Assembly (NCBI GenBank): GCA_910585755.1
Contig: CAJUFH010000003.1
Span: 1-64,000 of the forward strand
Reading direction: 5' to 3'
Length of the DNA: 64,000 bases
Source of the DNA: an uncultured Muribaculaceae bacterium
Lineage (GTDB): Bacteria; Bacteroidota; Bacteroidia; Bacteroidales; Muribaculaceae
Made by a program: the position numbers and the translations under genes. The notes beneath the pieces are model-generated. The model worked only from the letters and a program-made list of their open reading frames with translations. It was not told the origin of the DNA and did not search any database. Positions 25,172-33,187 of this stretch are shown here, one piece after another; position 1 is the first letter of the stretch, and each line of letters begins with the position of its first letter.

Positions 25172-25274
25172 CGGGCCTCTTCGAGGTCCCTTGACGGGGC
25201 ATCGCCCTAACACACAGCCTTCGCGCCCTGCGGTCGCTCGGCAATGTGCTACAACCACACCGCGCCTTCGGCGC
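25167..25274. repeat. Right inverted repeat of the IS200/REP-type element
   Basis: Begins ATTAACGGGCCTCTTCGAGG, overlapping the transposase stop codon, and ends in hairpin GCGCC-ttc-GGCGC (25262-25274). Reverse complement of the left arm with scattered differences; the hairpin stem differs by paired changes. Confidence 0.85.
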
Positions 25275-25311
25275 TACGACAGGACAAGACATTATATCGC
25301 TTCGGCCTCCT

Positions 25312-25455
25312 CCTGGAAAAACGGCAGAAACCGCCCCTTTTACCCCTGGAAAAACAGCAAAAATCCGCCAAAATCCCTTGGAAAAACTGTAATAATCATC
25401 CAAAAAGCCCTTGGAAAACGGCAGAAACCGCCCCTTTCACCCCTGAAAAACGGCA
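25312..25455. repeat. Tandem array of GGAAAAACGGCA-type units
   Basis: Five degenerate units in 144 bases: 25312-25326, 25345-25359, 25376-25391, about 25409-25424 and 25441-25455. The stretch GCAGAAACCGCCCCTTT occurs twice within it. Spacing is irregular (17 to 35 bases), with no protein-coding frame. Part of the 626-base gene-free gap 25172-25797. Confidence 0.7.
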
Positions 25456-25488
25456 ACCTATTGTGTACCAGCTACTCCCATACTACGA

Positions 25489-25595
25489 GCGGCGGAGCCG
25501 CGGCGCAGTTGTAGCACATTGCCGAGCGACCGCAGGGCGCGAAGGCTGTGTGTTACAGCGGCAATCAGTAAAGGGACCTCGAAGAGGCCCGTTAA
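25489..25595. repeat. Third copy of the REP family A end sequence
   Basis: Hairpin GCGGC-gga-GCCGC (25489-25501), TTGTAGCACA, core, AAGGCTGTGTGTTACAG and end GAAGAGGCCCGTTAAT, in the same orientation as the left arm at 24584 but without a transposase behind it. Confidence 0.82.
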
Positions 25596-25606
25596 TGTTT
25601 ATTCAA

Positions 25607-25696
25607 TGTCGGGTGGAGTGAGCGGCTGGCGATTGCGGGCCGGAGGCGGGAAGAAAGGCGGGAATGTCGGGTGGAGTGGGCCGAAGGCGAGCGGCC
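25607..25696. repeat. TGTCGGGTGGAG repeat, copies 2 and 3
   Basis: TGTCGGGTGGAGTGAGCGGC at 25607 and TGTCGGGTGGAGTGGGCCGA at 25665; the second continues AGGCGAGCGGCC like the copies at 24558 and 49336. Confidence 0.6.
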
Positions 25697-25746
25697 TGAA
25701 ATTATCCTCTAAGTTCTATTGATTGGAAGAATGGTTTTTGAATATG

Positions 25747-25773
25747 AAAGCCCGACTAACAAAGCCGGGCTTT
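25747..25773. terminator. Possible bidirectional terminator
   Basis: Eight-base stem AAAGCCCG (25747-25754) / CGGGCTTT (25766-25773). The T-run is formed only by the stem end. It lies 25 bases past the end of the minus-strand hepT gene. Confidence 0.5.
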
Positions 25774-25797
25774 CCTCATATAATTATGCTATTTCTA

Positions 25798-26160
25798 TCA
25801 TATCGTTTCGGGAGATATTCCATACTCGTCAATTAGACGCTCAACGTCTTTTTTGAGTTCGGGAATATGGCGGATGACCAAGCTCCAAAGAAATTCAGGT
25901 TTTACGGAATCGTAGCCGTGAATGATGCGATTGCGGGTGTCAATCACTGCTTTCGCGTTTGGCAGCGGGAAATCGCGCTGGATTTTCAGAATACGATTTA
26001 TCGCCTCGCCCATTATTTCTGTTTTCCTCTCAACCGCACTTCTGCGAAGGTAGTCTTTCTCAAAGACTTCATAACGCATAGGGTAGCCGACAAAGAAACT
26101 TTCGACTTCCTCAATGGCCTGTTTCACATCGTAGAGATATACAGCTATGTACTCATCCAT
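25798..26160 (-). CDS. HepT-like toxin (HEPN ribonuclease, DUF86)
   Basis: 120-residue HEPN-family toxin of the type VII HepT/MntA systems, an RNA-cleaving enzyme kept inactive by modification from its partner. The catalytic motif Rx4HxY is exact in RNRIIHGY, where the Tyr is the residue known to be AMPylated by MntA in studied systems. Helical throughout (YLYDVKQAIEEVESFFVGYP, FLWSLVIRHIPELKKDVERL). Its start overlaps the end of the nucleotidyltransferase gene by 8 bases, antitoxin first, the usual order. Confidence 0.88.
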   Translation of the reverse strand: MDEYIAVYLYDVKQAIEEVESFFVGYPMRYEVFEKDYLRRSAVERKTEIMGEAINRILKIQRDFPLPNAKAVIDTRNRIIHGYDSVKPEFLWSLVIRHIPELKKDVERLIDEYGISPETI

Positions 26161-26458
26161 AAATCAACTGTTTTTTCCTGTCGACCAATGCTTTGAAAAT
26201 CGGATTGAGGTTTTTCCCGTATTCTATCAAATCTACTTTCCTGTCGAACAGCCGCTCCAATGAGGCTTTTAACTCAAAATAGTTGGCGACGTAATCAAAC
26301 CTGTCATGGTCTATCGGCTCAAAGTCCACGAGCAAATCCACATCGCTTTGGTCGTTGAACCTATCTGTCAGGATAGAGCCAAAGACGGACAGCGTCTTCA
26401 CTTTGTGTTTGCGGCACAAGTCGAGTATGCGTTGCAGATTCAGTTCAATCAATCTCAT
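26153..26458 (-). CDS. MntA-like nucleotidyltransferase antitoxin
   Basis: 101-residue minimal nucleotidyltransferase. The exact GSx10DxD motif is present in FGSILTDRFNDQSDVDLL, followed by the third acidic region (KVDLIEYGKNL). In studied systems MntA silences HepT by adding AMP to its Tyr. Start at MRLIELNLQRIL (26458) is preferred to an upstream frame from 26536 because a -7 box TAAATTTG lies just before it at 26464-26471. Overlaps the HepT gene, so the pair is translationally coupled. Confidence 0.88.
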   Translation of the reverse strand: MRLIELNLQRILDLCRKHKVKTLSVFGSILTDRFNDQSDVDLLVDFEPIDHDRFDYVANYFELKASLERLFDRKVDLIEYGKNLNPIFKALVDRKKQLIYG

Positions 26459-26463
26459 ACGGG

Positions 26464-26471
26464 CAAATTTA
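26464..26471 (-). promoter_or_regulatory. -7 box of the MntA/HepT operon
   Basis: TAAATTTG on the minus strand, 5 bases before the ATG at 26458, implying a very short leader. The -33 region is not convincing (GTTT at 19 bases). Confidence 0.45.
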
Positions 26472-26617
26472 ACGAATAATTCTGAATAGTAAACGCCCAA
26501 CCCGGAAAAATCGTTGGGAAAAACCGTAGGAATCATTCCGAATGAGTAAAATGGATGCTATTTGGCACCTATTAACAATATTTAACCGTCGGGGGGGGTG
26601 ATTATTTCTATTTTGCA

Positions 26618-26625
26618 TAACTTTG
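26618..26625 (+). promoter_or_regulatory. -7 box upstream of the beta-barrel gene at 26689
   Basis: TAACTTTG, about 63 bases before the ATG. A run of eight G lies 20 bases further upstream. It coincides with a TTG that would otherwise look like an earlier start. Confidence 0.45.
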
Positions 26626-26688
26626 CGCGGATTTAGTCAATTATCCTTTATCGGATATATAATAAACCATCGCAAAATTAACAACGGT

Positions 26689-27468
26689 ATGCAATTAAGA
26701 CATTTGGTTCTTGCTTTCTTCGGCATTCTTTTCACGAACCTCTACGGACAAAATCCGTCTGAAACGACGTTTGATGTCCGAGACCCTATGACGAAGTCAT
26801 ATAACCGCATTTACGCCTCATACGAGCTGGGGTTTTACAAACACTATCTGCTAAAAGAAGCAGAGCACATACACGGATTCGGAATCGGCTACACCCACGG
26901 ATTCAGCCTCTCCAAAACCGCCCCTGTCTTCATAGAAGCCGGTGTTACAGGCCTTTGGGGCTTCGACCGCCAGGAGTATCCCGAAGTATTGCTATTTGAG
27001 CTTGTACCTTCGCATGATATTCTCGCGTATCCCGGCAATCTAAAGCAAAGCGGCAATCTTTTCAGCATTTCGTTGCCTGTATCTCTCGCCTACAAATTCG
27101 GCATAGGCAAAGAGTTCTGCATAGAACCATTTATGGGTATTAGTGCCCGTTTCAATCTGCTTGCCGACTATACCCATAAACTTCACTGCGATTCGAAAGA
27201 AGGGCAAGAGATATTAGACCATCTGTCGCCAAGCGAATTTCATGACAAAACAGGTACGTGGCAATTTCTAACAATGTTTGACGAGGATAAACTTGGAGAG
27301 GAGGTTTGGCGGCGTTTTCAGTTCCGCCTGCACATCGGCGTTAACGCCCAGTTCCGGCACATAAACCTCGGGATAGCATACAATATCGGCCATGGACCTA
27401 AGATTTCACAAACCACTCGTTCTTCGTTCCTAAACGTTTCTGTTGGTTACAATTTCTGCGTTTATTAG
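26689..27468 (+). CDS. Outer membrane beta-barrel protein of unknown function
   Basis: 259 residues. Signal peptide (MQLRHLVLAFFGILFTNLYG) and a mature part with alternating hydrophobic strands and a Tyr/Phe-ended C-terminus (SSFLNVSVGYNFCVY), typical of an eight-strand outer membrane barrel. Strands such as GFGIGYTHGFSLSKTAPVFI and PVSLAYKFGIGKEFCIEPFM support this. A TTG frame from 26623 has no signal peptide and overlaps the -7 box. AT-richer than core genes, in the accessory stretch behind the HepT/MntA pair. No specific ligand or family name can be given. Confidence 0.7.
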   Translation: MQLRHLVLAFFGILFTNLYGQNPSETTFDVRDPMTKSYNRIYASYELGFYKHYLLKEAEHIHGFGIGYTHGFSLSKTAPVFIEAGVTGLWGFDRQEYPEVLLFELVPSHDILAYPGNLKQSGNLFSISLPVSLAYKFGIGKEFCIEPFMGISARFNLLADYTHKLHCDSKEGQEILDHLSPSEFHDKTGTWQFLTMFDEDKLGEEVWRRFQFRLHIGVNAQFRHINLGIAYNIGHGPKISQTTRSSFLNVSVGYNFCVY

Positions 27469-27495
27469 ACCTCAAAACATAACATATCTCCTACG

Positions 27496-27575
27496 ACAGC
27501 GCTTCCCGCCGACCGCGCCCTCCCGGCCCGTTGGCGGGAAGCGCTGTTTCCAGCCCTCTTCCCGGAAAAACGGCA
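27496..27575. repeat. Dispersed hairpin repeat (copy 2)
   Basis: Arms 27496-27513 and 27530-27547 (ACAGCGCTTCCCGCC / GGCGGGAAGCGCTGT plus three more pairs, one G-U) make an 18-bp RNA stem, followed by CCCGGAAAAACGGCA (27561-27575). Same sequence family as 22443-22516 and in the same place relative to a stop codon. Confidence 0.72.
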
Positions 27576-27599
27576 GCCCGGAATTTCGGGATTTTTTGC

Positions 27600-27609
27600 T
27601 AAATTCGCG
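27600..27609 (+). promoter_or_regulatory. Candidate -7 box of asd
   Basis: TAAATTCGCG, variant -7 box with C; about 52 bases before the ATG at 27661. No clear -33 box. Confidence 0.35.
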
Positions 27610-27660
27610 GTTGAATTAGAAAAGCTGAAGTTAAAGGTTTAACATAGCAAGTCCCGCAAA

Positions 27661-28668
27661 ATGAATATCGCTATCGTTGGAGCCTCCGGGGCCGTCGGCC
27701 AGGAGCTCATGAAGGTGCTCGCGGAGCGCCATTTCCCCGCTGAGAAGGTCACGCTCTTCGGCTCGAGCCGGAGCGCCGGGCGCAAATACACGTTCCGCGG
27801 CGAGGAGCTGACCGTCAAGGAGCTGACAGAGAATCCCGAGGATTTCCGCGATATCGACATCGCCTTCACTTCGGCCGGGGCCGGCACCTCGCGCCGCTTC
27901 GCGGAGGTAATCACGGCCCACGGCGCGACGATGATCGACAACTCGTCGGCTTTCCGCATGGACGAGGACGTGCCCCTGGTCGTTCCCGAGGTTAACGGCG
28001 ACGACGCGTTCAACGCCCCGCGCCGCATTATCGGCAACCCCAACTGCACGACAATCCAGATGGTAGTGGCCCTCAAGCCGATCAACGACCTGTCGCCGCT
28101 GCGCCGCGTGCGCGTCGCGACCTACCAGGCAGCCTCCGGGGCCGGAGCGGCCGCGATGGAGGAGCTGCGCGAGCAGACCGGGCAGGTGCTCCGCGGCGAG
28201 AAGCCGACGGTCGAGAAATTCTCCGCCCAGCTCGCCTTCAACCTCATCCCCCATATCGACGTCTTCACCGACAACGGCTACACCAAGGAGGAGATGAAGA
28301 TGGTCAACGAGACCCGCAAGATCATGCATGCCCCGGGCCTCCGCGTCAGCGCTACCTGCGTCCGCGTCCCGGTCATGCGCGCCCATTCCGAGGCGATTTG
28401 GGTCGAGACCGAAGGCCCGGTGACGCTCGAACAGGCGCGCCAGGCGTTCCGCGACGCTCCCGGCGTGGAGCTGATGGACGACCCCGCGAACCGCGTCTAC
28501 CCGATGCCCTACACCCTGGCCGGCTGCGACCCCGTCTACGTCGGGCGCCTGCGCCAGGACCTGGCCGATGACAATGCGCTGACGTTCTGGACCGTCAGCG
28601 ACCAGATCCGCAAGGGCGCGGCCCTCAACGCCGTTCAGATCGCCGAACTCCTCATAAGCAAGAAATAG
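27661..28668 (+). CDS. asd: Aspartate-semialdehyde dehydrogenase
   Basis: Reduces aspartyl phosphate to aspartate semialdehyde with NADPH, the branch point to lysine, diaminopimelate, threonine and methionine. 335 residues, normal length. N-terminal nucleotide-binding [20 protein letters not shown]; phosphate-binding [10 protein letters not shown]; catalytic Cys C129 in [11 protein letters not shown]; catalytic His H242 in [10 protein letters not shown]. The dimerisation domain follows the Cys. Likely single gene or with the antiporter 25 bases downstream. Cytoplasmic. Confidence 0.96.
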   Translation: MNIAIVGASGAVGQELMKVLAERHFPAEKVTLFGSSRSAGRKYTFRGEELTVKELTENPEDFRDIDIAFTSAGAGTSRRFAEVITAHGATMIDNSSAFRMDEDVPLVVPEVNGDDAFNAPRRIIGNPNCTTIQMVVALKPINDLSPLRRVRVATYQAASGAGAAAMEELREQTGQVLRGEKPTVEKFSAQLAFNLIPHIDVFTDNGYTKEEMKMVNETRKIMHAPGLRVSATCVRVPVMRAHSEAIWVETEGPVTLEQARQAFRDAPGVELMDDPANRVYPMPYTLAGCDPVYVGRLRQDLADDNALTFWTVSDQIRKGAALNAVQIAELLISKK

Positions 28669-28693
28669 CCCTTCCCTCATAAAACCGCCCCCG

Positions 28694-30883
28694 ATGCATC
28701 TTCTCTCGGCGCCATTAGTAACAGGTCCCGTCACGATTTTCCTCATCGTGATGGTGATTATCCTGCTCGCGCCAGTGCTTCTCAACCGCCTGAAAATCCC
28801 CCATATCGTCGGGATGATCGTCGCGGGTATAATCGTCGGGCCTTACGGGCTTAACATCCTGGCGAGCGACTCCTCGTTCGCGATTTTCGGCCAGGTCGGA
28901 CTTCTCTACCTGATGTTCCTCGCCGGGCTGGAAATCGATATGTTCCACCTGCGGCTCAACCTGCGCCGCGGCCTCGGCTTCGGGCTGCTTACCTTCTTCG
29001 TGCCGATGGCTATGGGGGTGCTAGCGAGCGTCTATATCCTCAATACCGGCTGGCTCACGGCCTTTCTGCTGGCGTCGATGTACGCCTCCCACACCCTGAT
29101 CGCCTACCCCGTCGCGGCCCGTTTCGGGGTCACGAAAAGCCCGGCGGTGCTGATTTCCGTCGTCGGTACGATTATCGCCGTAATCGGGGCGCTGTTAGTG
29201 CTCGCGGCGTGCGTCAACATCCACGCCACAGGGGAGTTCCAGCTCTCGTCGATGGGGTGGCTCGTCGCGAAGCTCGCGATGTACTGCGGGGGGGTGCTTT
29301 ACGCCTATCCGCGGGTAGCCCGCTGGTTCTTCAAGAGTTACAGCGACCGCGTGACGCAGTACGTCTTCGTCCTGGCCATGGTCTTCCTGTCGGCGTGGCT
29401 CTCCGGGGCCATCGGCCTGGAGCCGGTGCTCGGAGCCTTCTTCGCCGGGCTGGTGCTCAACCGCTATATCCCCTCCAACTCCGCGCTTATGAGCTCGATA
29501 GAGTTCGTCGGCAACGCCCTGTTCATCCCCTACTTCCTGATCGGGGTCGGGATGATGATCAACGTCGGGGTAATCGTCAAGGGGAACACCCTCTGGGTCG
29601 CCACGATAATGCTGGCGGTCGCCCTGGCGAGCAAATGGCTCGCCGCCTGGGGGGCGCAGAAGCTCTACGGGATGGCCGGGGCAGACCGGCGTATGATGTT
29701 CGGCCTGACGACGGCCCACACCGCCGTGGCCCTCGCCGTGGTCACAATCGGTTACAACATGATCCTCCCCGACGGCTCGCGGATGATGGACGAGACAATC
29801 CTTAACGGGACGGTGCTCGTAATCCTCGTCACCTGCGCGATCGCGCCCGTGGTAACCTCCGAAGCCGCCGCGAAGATAAAGGTGCGCATCCTCAACGCGA
29901 TGGGCCCCGAGTCAGCCCAGGAGAAAGCCGCCGAAACCCGCCAGTACCGCACCCTCGTCGGGGTCGCCAACCCGATTACCGCCGCGTCGCTCGTAGAGCT
30001 GGCGATGCTCTCCAGGGTCAGCCGCGAGGGGCGCTATCCCGACCTGATGTACGCCCTCCATGTCCGCAACGACACGACCCCCGCCTCCCGCGCCATGGGG
30101 CGCAACGCCCTGCGGCTGGCCCAGGAGGCCGCCGCGGCCGCCGGAGCAACGCTCGACACCATCGAGCGCTACGACCTCAACACCGTCACGGGGCTCCTCA
30201 ACACCGTCGAGGAGCGGGGCATAAACGAAATCGTCCTCGGGATGCACCGCAAGGGGACAGTCATCGACACCTTCCTCGGCTCGAAAATCGAACAGCTTCT
30301 GCGCCAGACCAACCGAATGGTGCTCGTATCGCGCTGCTACATACCCCTCAACACCCTGACGCGCATCGCCGTCTTCGTCCCCGCCAAGGCGGAATACGAG
30401 ACCGGCTTCTCGCGCTGGGTAGAGACCCTCTGCGCCCTCGCCCGCGAAGTCGGGTGCCGCATAATCTTCTGTTGCGACAGACAGCAGCAGCGCCTCATCC
30501 GGGGCGTCATCGCAGCCGCCGGAATGGGCGTGCGCCACGAATACCGCCTCCTCGAAGGGCTTGACGACTTCATCCTCCTGGCGGGCCGGGTGCTCGACGA
30601 CGACCTGATGGTAGTCATCGGCGCGAGGGCCAACTCCGTCAGCCATTCGGCCGACATGGCGGAAATCCCGATGATTCTCCAGCAGCATTGCGAGCGCAAC
30701 AACCTCCTGGTGGTCTATCCCGAGCAGTTCGGCGACGCGCCCGTTCTGCCGACGTTCACCGACCCCCTGCAGGCCGACCTCGACGCTCCAGTCAGCGGAC
30801 TGTGGCACTCGCTGCGCTCCCGCTCGCGCGTCGCCTGGCGCGCAGTACGGCGCCGGCTCAACAAACGAAAGACAAACATCTAA
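28694..30883 (+). CDS. CPA2-type cation/proton antiporter with C-terminal stress-protein-like domain
   Basis: 729-residue inner membrane protein. Residues about 10-400 hold a dozen hydrophobic segments of the Na+/H+ exchanger (CPA2) fold, with family blocks LNRLKIPHIVGMIVAGIIVG, LYLMFLAGLEIDM (acidic residue in the membrane core) and GLEPVLGAFFAGLVLNRYIP. Residues about 430-700 form a soluble tail resembling two tandem universal-stress-protein-like domains (VELAMLSRVSREGRYPDLMY; LVVIGARANSVS-like block). Presumed to exchange Na+ or K+ for H+; the ion cannot be told from sequence. Starts 25 bases after asd. Confidence 0.88.
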   Translation: MHLLSAPLVTGPVTIFLIVMVIILLAPVLLNRLKIPHIVGMIVAGIIVGPYGLNILASDSSFAIFGQVGLLYLMFLAGLEIDMFHLRLNLRRGLGFGLLTFFVPMAMGVLASVYILNTGWLTAFLLASMYASHTLIAYPVAARFGVTKSPAVLISVVGTIIAVIGALLVLAACVNIHATGEFQLSSMGWLVAKLAMYCGGVLYAYPRVARWFFKSYSDRVTQYVFVLAMVFLSAWLSGAIGLEPVLGAFFAGLVLNRYIPSNSALMSSIEFVGNALFIPYFLIGVGMMINVGVIVKGNTLWVATIMLAVALASKWLAAWGAQKLYGMAGADRRMMFGLTTAHTAVALAVVTIGYNMILPDGSRMMDETILNGTVLVILVTCAIAPVVTSEAAAKIKVRILNAMGPESAQEKAAETRQYRTLVGVANPITAASLVELAMLSRVSREGRYPDLMYALHVRNDTTPASRAMGRNALRLAQEAAAAAGATLDTIERYDLNTVTGLLNTVEERGINEIVLGMHRKGTVIDTFLGSKIEQLLRQTNRMVLVSRCYIPLNTLTRIAVFVPAKAEYETGFSRWVETLCALAREVGCRIIFCCDRQQQRLIRGVIAAAGMGVRHEYRLLEGLDDFILLAGRVLDDDLMVVIGARANSVSHSADMAEIPMILQQHCERNNLLVVYPEQFGDAPVLPTFTDPLQADLDAPVSGLWHSLRSRSRVAWRAVRRRLNKRKTNI

Positions 30884-30909
30884 GGCTAACATCTAAGGCA
30901 AAACGATAT

Positions 30910-32373
30910 ATGAAACAAGGTTTCGACAACGAGAAATACCTCCGCATTCAGTCGGAGCATATCAAGGAGCGTATCGCGCAGTTCGGCAACAAGCTCTACC
31001 TCGAACTCGGTGGCAAGCTCTTCGACGACCACCACGCCTCGCGCGTCCTCCCCGGCTTCCAGCCCGACAGCAAGCTGCGCATGCTCCAGCAGCTCAGCGA
31101 CAAAGCCGAAATCGTAATCGTTATCTCGGCCCGCGACATAGAGAAGAACAAGGTGCGCTCCGACCTGGGCATCACGTACGACATGGACGTGCTGCGCCTC
31201 CGCAACGAGTTCCGCAACCGCGGCTTCCTGGTAAGCTCCGTCGTCGTCACCCACTACAACGGCCAGAGCAGCGCCGACGCTTTCCGCGCCCGCCTCGACC
31301 GAATGGGAATCCGCACCTACTGCCACTACACCATCGAGGGGTACCCCAACAACGTAGCCCTGATTGACTCCGACGAGGGGTTCGGCCGCAACGACTATAT
31401 CGAGACAACCCGCCCGCTGGTAATCGTTACCGCCCCCGGCCCCGGCAGCGGCAAGATGGCCGTCTGCCTCAGCCAGCTCTACAACGAGAACAAGCGCGGC
31501 GTGGAGGCCGGATACGCCAAATTCGAGACCTTCCCCGTATGGAGCCTCCCGCTAAAACACCCCGTAAACATCGCCTACGAGGCCGCTACCGCAGACCTCA
31601 ACGACGTCAACATGATCGACCCCTTCCACCTCGAAGCCTACGGAAAGACCGCCATCAACTACAACCGCGACATAGAGATTTTCCCGGTCCTCGACGCGCT
31701 TTTCGAGGGGATATACGGCAGCAACCCCTACAAGTCGCCTACCGACATGGGGGTCAACATGGTAGGGTTCTGCATCAGCGACGACGAAGTATGCCGCGAG
31801 GCGTCGCGCCAGGAAATCATCCGCCGCTACTTCACCGCCCTGAACCGCATGGCGCAGGGTGACGGCAACGAGGCAGAGGTCAACAAAATTGCCCTCCTCT
31901 TCCGCCAGGCGGAAATCACCCCAGAATACCGCAAGGCGATTCCGGCCGCACGCCGGCGCGCCGAACGCGACGGAGTCCCCTGCTCGGCAATCGAGCTGCC
32001 CGACGGCACGATTATCACCGCCGGCACCTCGCAGCTTCTCGGCCCGAGCGCCGCCCTGATTCTCAACGCCGTAAAGCATCTCGCCGGAATCGACCACTCC
32101 GTAAAGCTCATCCCCCAGGCACTCATCGAGCCGATCCAGCACACGAAGCTCACCTACCTCCGGGGCCACAACCCGCGCCTCCATACCGACGAGGTACTCG
32201 TGGCCCTCTCCGTGCTCTCACCCCGCGACGAACTCTGCCGCCGCGCCCTGGAGAAGCTCCCCGAACTCAACGGGTGCCAGGCCCACTGCACCGTCATGCT
32301 CGGCGAAGTCGACCACAAAATCTTCCGCAAGCTCGGCGTCGGCCTCACCTGCGACCCCGCCAAAAAACGCTGA
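30910..32373 (+). CDS. DUF1846 family protein
   Basis: 487-residue cytoplasmic protein of the DUF1846 family, found in Bacteroidetes, Firmicutes and others; crystal structures exist but no agreed activity. Seen: start KQGFDNEKYLRIQSEHIKER, FGNKLYLELGGKLFDDHHAS, a P-loop-like TAPGPGSGKMAVCLSQLYN, VNMIDPFHLEAYG, TDMGVNMVGFCISDDEVC and the end CQAHCTVMLGEVDHKIFRKL. Length is typical. Start at 30910 fits the family; a longer frame overlaps the antiporter gene. It begins 26 bases after the antiporter stop. Confidence 0.88.
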   Translation: MKQGFDNEKYLRIQSEHIKERIAQFGNKLYLELGGKLFDDHHASRVLPGFQPDSKLRMLQQLSDKAEIVIVISARDIEKNKVRSDLGITYDMDVLRLRNEFRNRGFLVSSVVVTHYNGQSSADAFRARLDRMGIRTYCHYTIEGYPNNVALIDSDEGFGRNDYIETTRPLVIVTAPGPGSGKMAVCLSQLYNENKRGVEAGYAKFETFPVWSLPLKHPVNIAYEAATADLNDVNMIDPFHLEAYGKTAINYNRDIEIFPVLDALFEGIYGSNPYKSPTDMGVNMVGFCISDDEVCREASRQEIIRRYFTALNRMAQGDGNEAEVNKIALLFRQAEITPEYRKAIPAARRRAERDGVPCSAIELPDGTIITAGTSQLLGPSAALILNAVKHLAGIDHSVKLIPQALIEPIQHTKLTYLRGHNPRLHTDEVLVALSVLSPRDELCRRALEKLPELNGCQAHCTVMLGEVDHKIFRKLGVGLTCDPAKKR

Positions 32374-32382
32374 CCGACCACC

Positions 32383-32405
32383 TGTAGGGACGCGGCGTGC
32401 CGCGT
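32383..32405. repeat. REP-like family B, left copy
   Basis: Starts TGTAGGGACGCGG; contains the stem ACGCGGC / GCCGCGT with a 2-base turn. Identical 23 bases at 33093-33115 and, inverted, at 33147-33169. A truncated inverted copy (ACGCGGCACGC, about 32438-32448) lies between it and the transposase gene. Confidence 0.85.
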
Positions 32406-32456
32406 ATAACTCGCAATATTAACCATAAACGCCCCATACGCGGCACGCAGAGCCTT

Positions 32457-33014
32457 ATGCCCCAATACAGAAAATCGCCTCGTGCCGCCTGGATTGCTTA
32501 TAATGAGGGAAGCTATTTCGTGACAGTCTGTACCAAGGATATGGTAAATTATTTCGGGAGTATACGCGACGGGCAAATGTTCCTCTCGGAAATCGGAAGA
32601 ATACTTACAGACGAACTTTCTGCACCACAGGAGCACCACAGACATATACGTGTGCCCTTATTCGTCGTCATGCCCAATCATTTCCACGGCATTATCGAGG
32701 TTTCAACACCCGAAAAAGAAACGAATCTTCCAGGCACACGCACCGAACGTTGCGTCGCCGGGTTCGTGGCAGCCGCATACTGTATACCGCCCCCTCAGCG
32801 GAATCTGCCCTTATTGTCAGCTTATATAGGCTCTCTGAAGTCCTATGTCACAAGGATGGCACGACAGGAAAAACCGGACTTCGGATGGCAAACCCGCTAC
32901 CATGACCATCTGATTCGTAGCGAACGCGATTTGAAACTTATTGCTGAATACATAGAGAACAACGTCGCACGATGGAGCGACGATTGTTTTCATAACCCAA
33001 AATTTCCGGATTGA
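32457..33014 (+). CDS. REP-associated tyrosine transposase (RAYT)
   Basis: 185-residue HUH transposase of the RAYT group, different from the IS200-type enzyme at 24719. Seen: start RKSPRAAWIAYNEGSYFVTV with CTKDMVNYFGSI, HUH motif in MPNHFHGIIEV, and a C-terminal FGWQTRYHDHLIRSERDLK then YIENNVARWSDDCF, with the presumed catalytic Tyr in YIENN. RAYTs are domesticated enzymes linked to spread of nearby REP sequences; matching 23-base REPs flank this gene on both sides. Start at 32457 fits the family; an upstream ATG-like frame runs through the left REP. Confidence 0.93.
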   Translation: MPQYRKSPRAAWIAYNEGSYFVTVCTKDMVNYFGSIRDGQMFLSEIGRILTDELSAPQEHHRHIRVPLFVVMPNHFHGIIEVSTPEKETNLPGTRTERCVAGFVAAAYCIPPPQRNLPLLSAYIGSLKSYVTRMARQEKPDFGWQTRYHDHLIRSERDLKLIAEYIENNVARWSDDCFHNPKFPD

Positions 33015-33090
33015 TATTGCCACTCTGCATACTGATGCGGCGTACCACATCAAATTTTGGAATATCCATATTCCAAAGCGCGCTATTACC

Positions 33091-33171
33091 TGTGTAGGGA
33101 CGCGGCGTGCCGCGTAAAATATGAAATTCAGTAACGACAAAACCTTACGCGGCACGCCGCGTCCCTACACA
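33091..33171. repeat. REP-like family B, inverted pair
   Basis: 27 bases at 33091-33117 and their exact reverse complement at 33145-33171, separated by 27 bases. Each arm has the ACGCGGC / GCCGCGT hairpin. Typical two-REP mosaic arrangement downstream of a RAYT gene; it ends 16 bases before the convergent DUF4834 gene. Confidence 0.88.
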
Positions 33172-33187
33172 AAATCGGGTAAAGATA

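Noticed and set aside
25312..25455. Possible CRISPR array
   Set aside because: Repeat units are only about 15 bases, degenerate, irregularly spaced, with no unique spacers of equal length and no cas genes.
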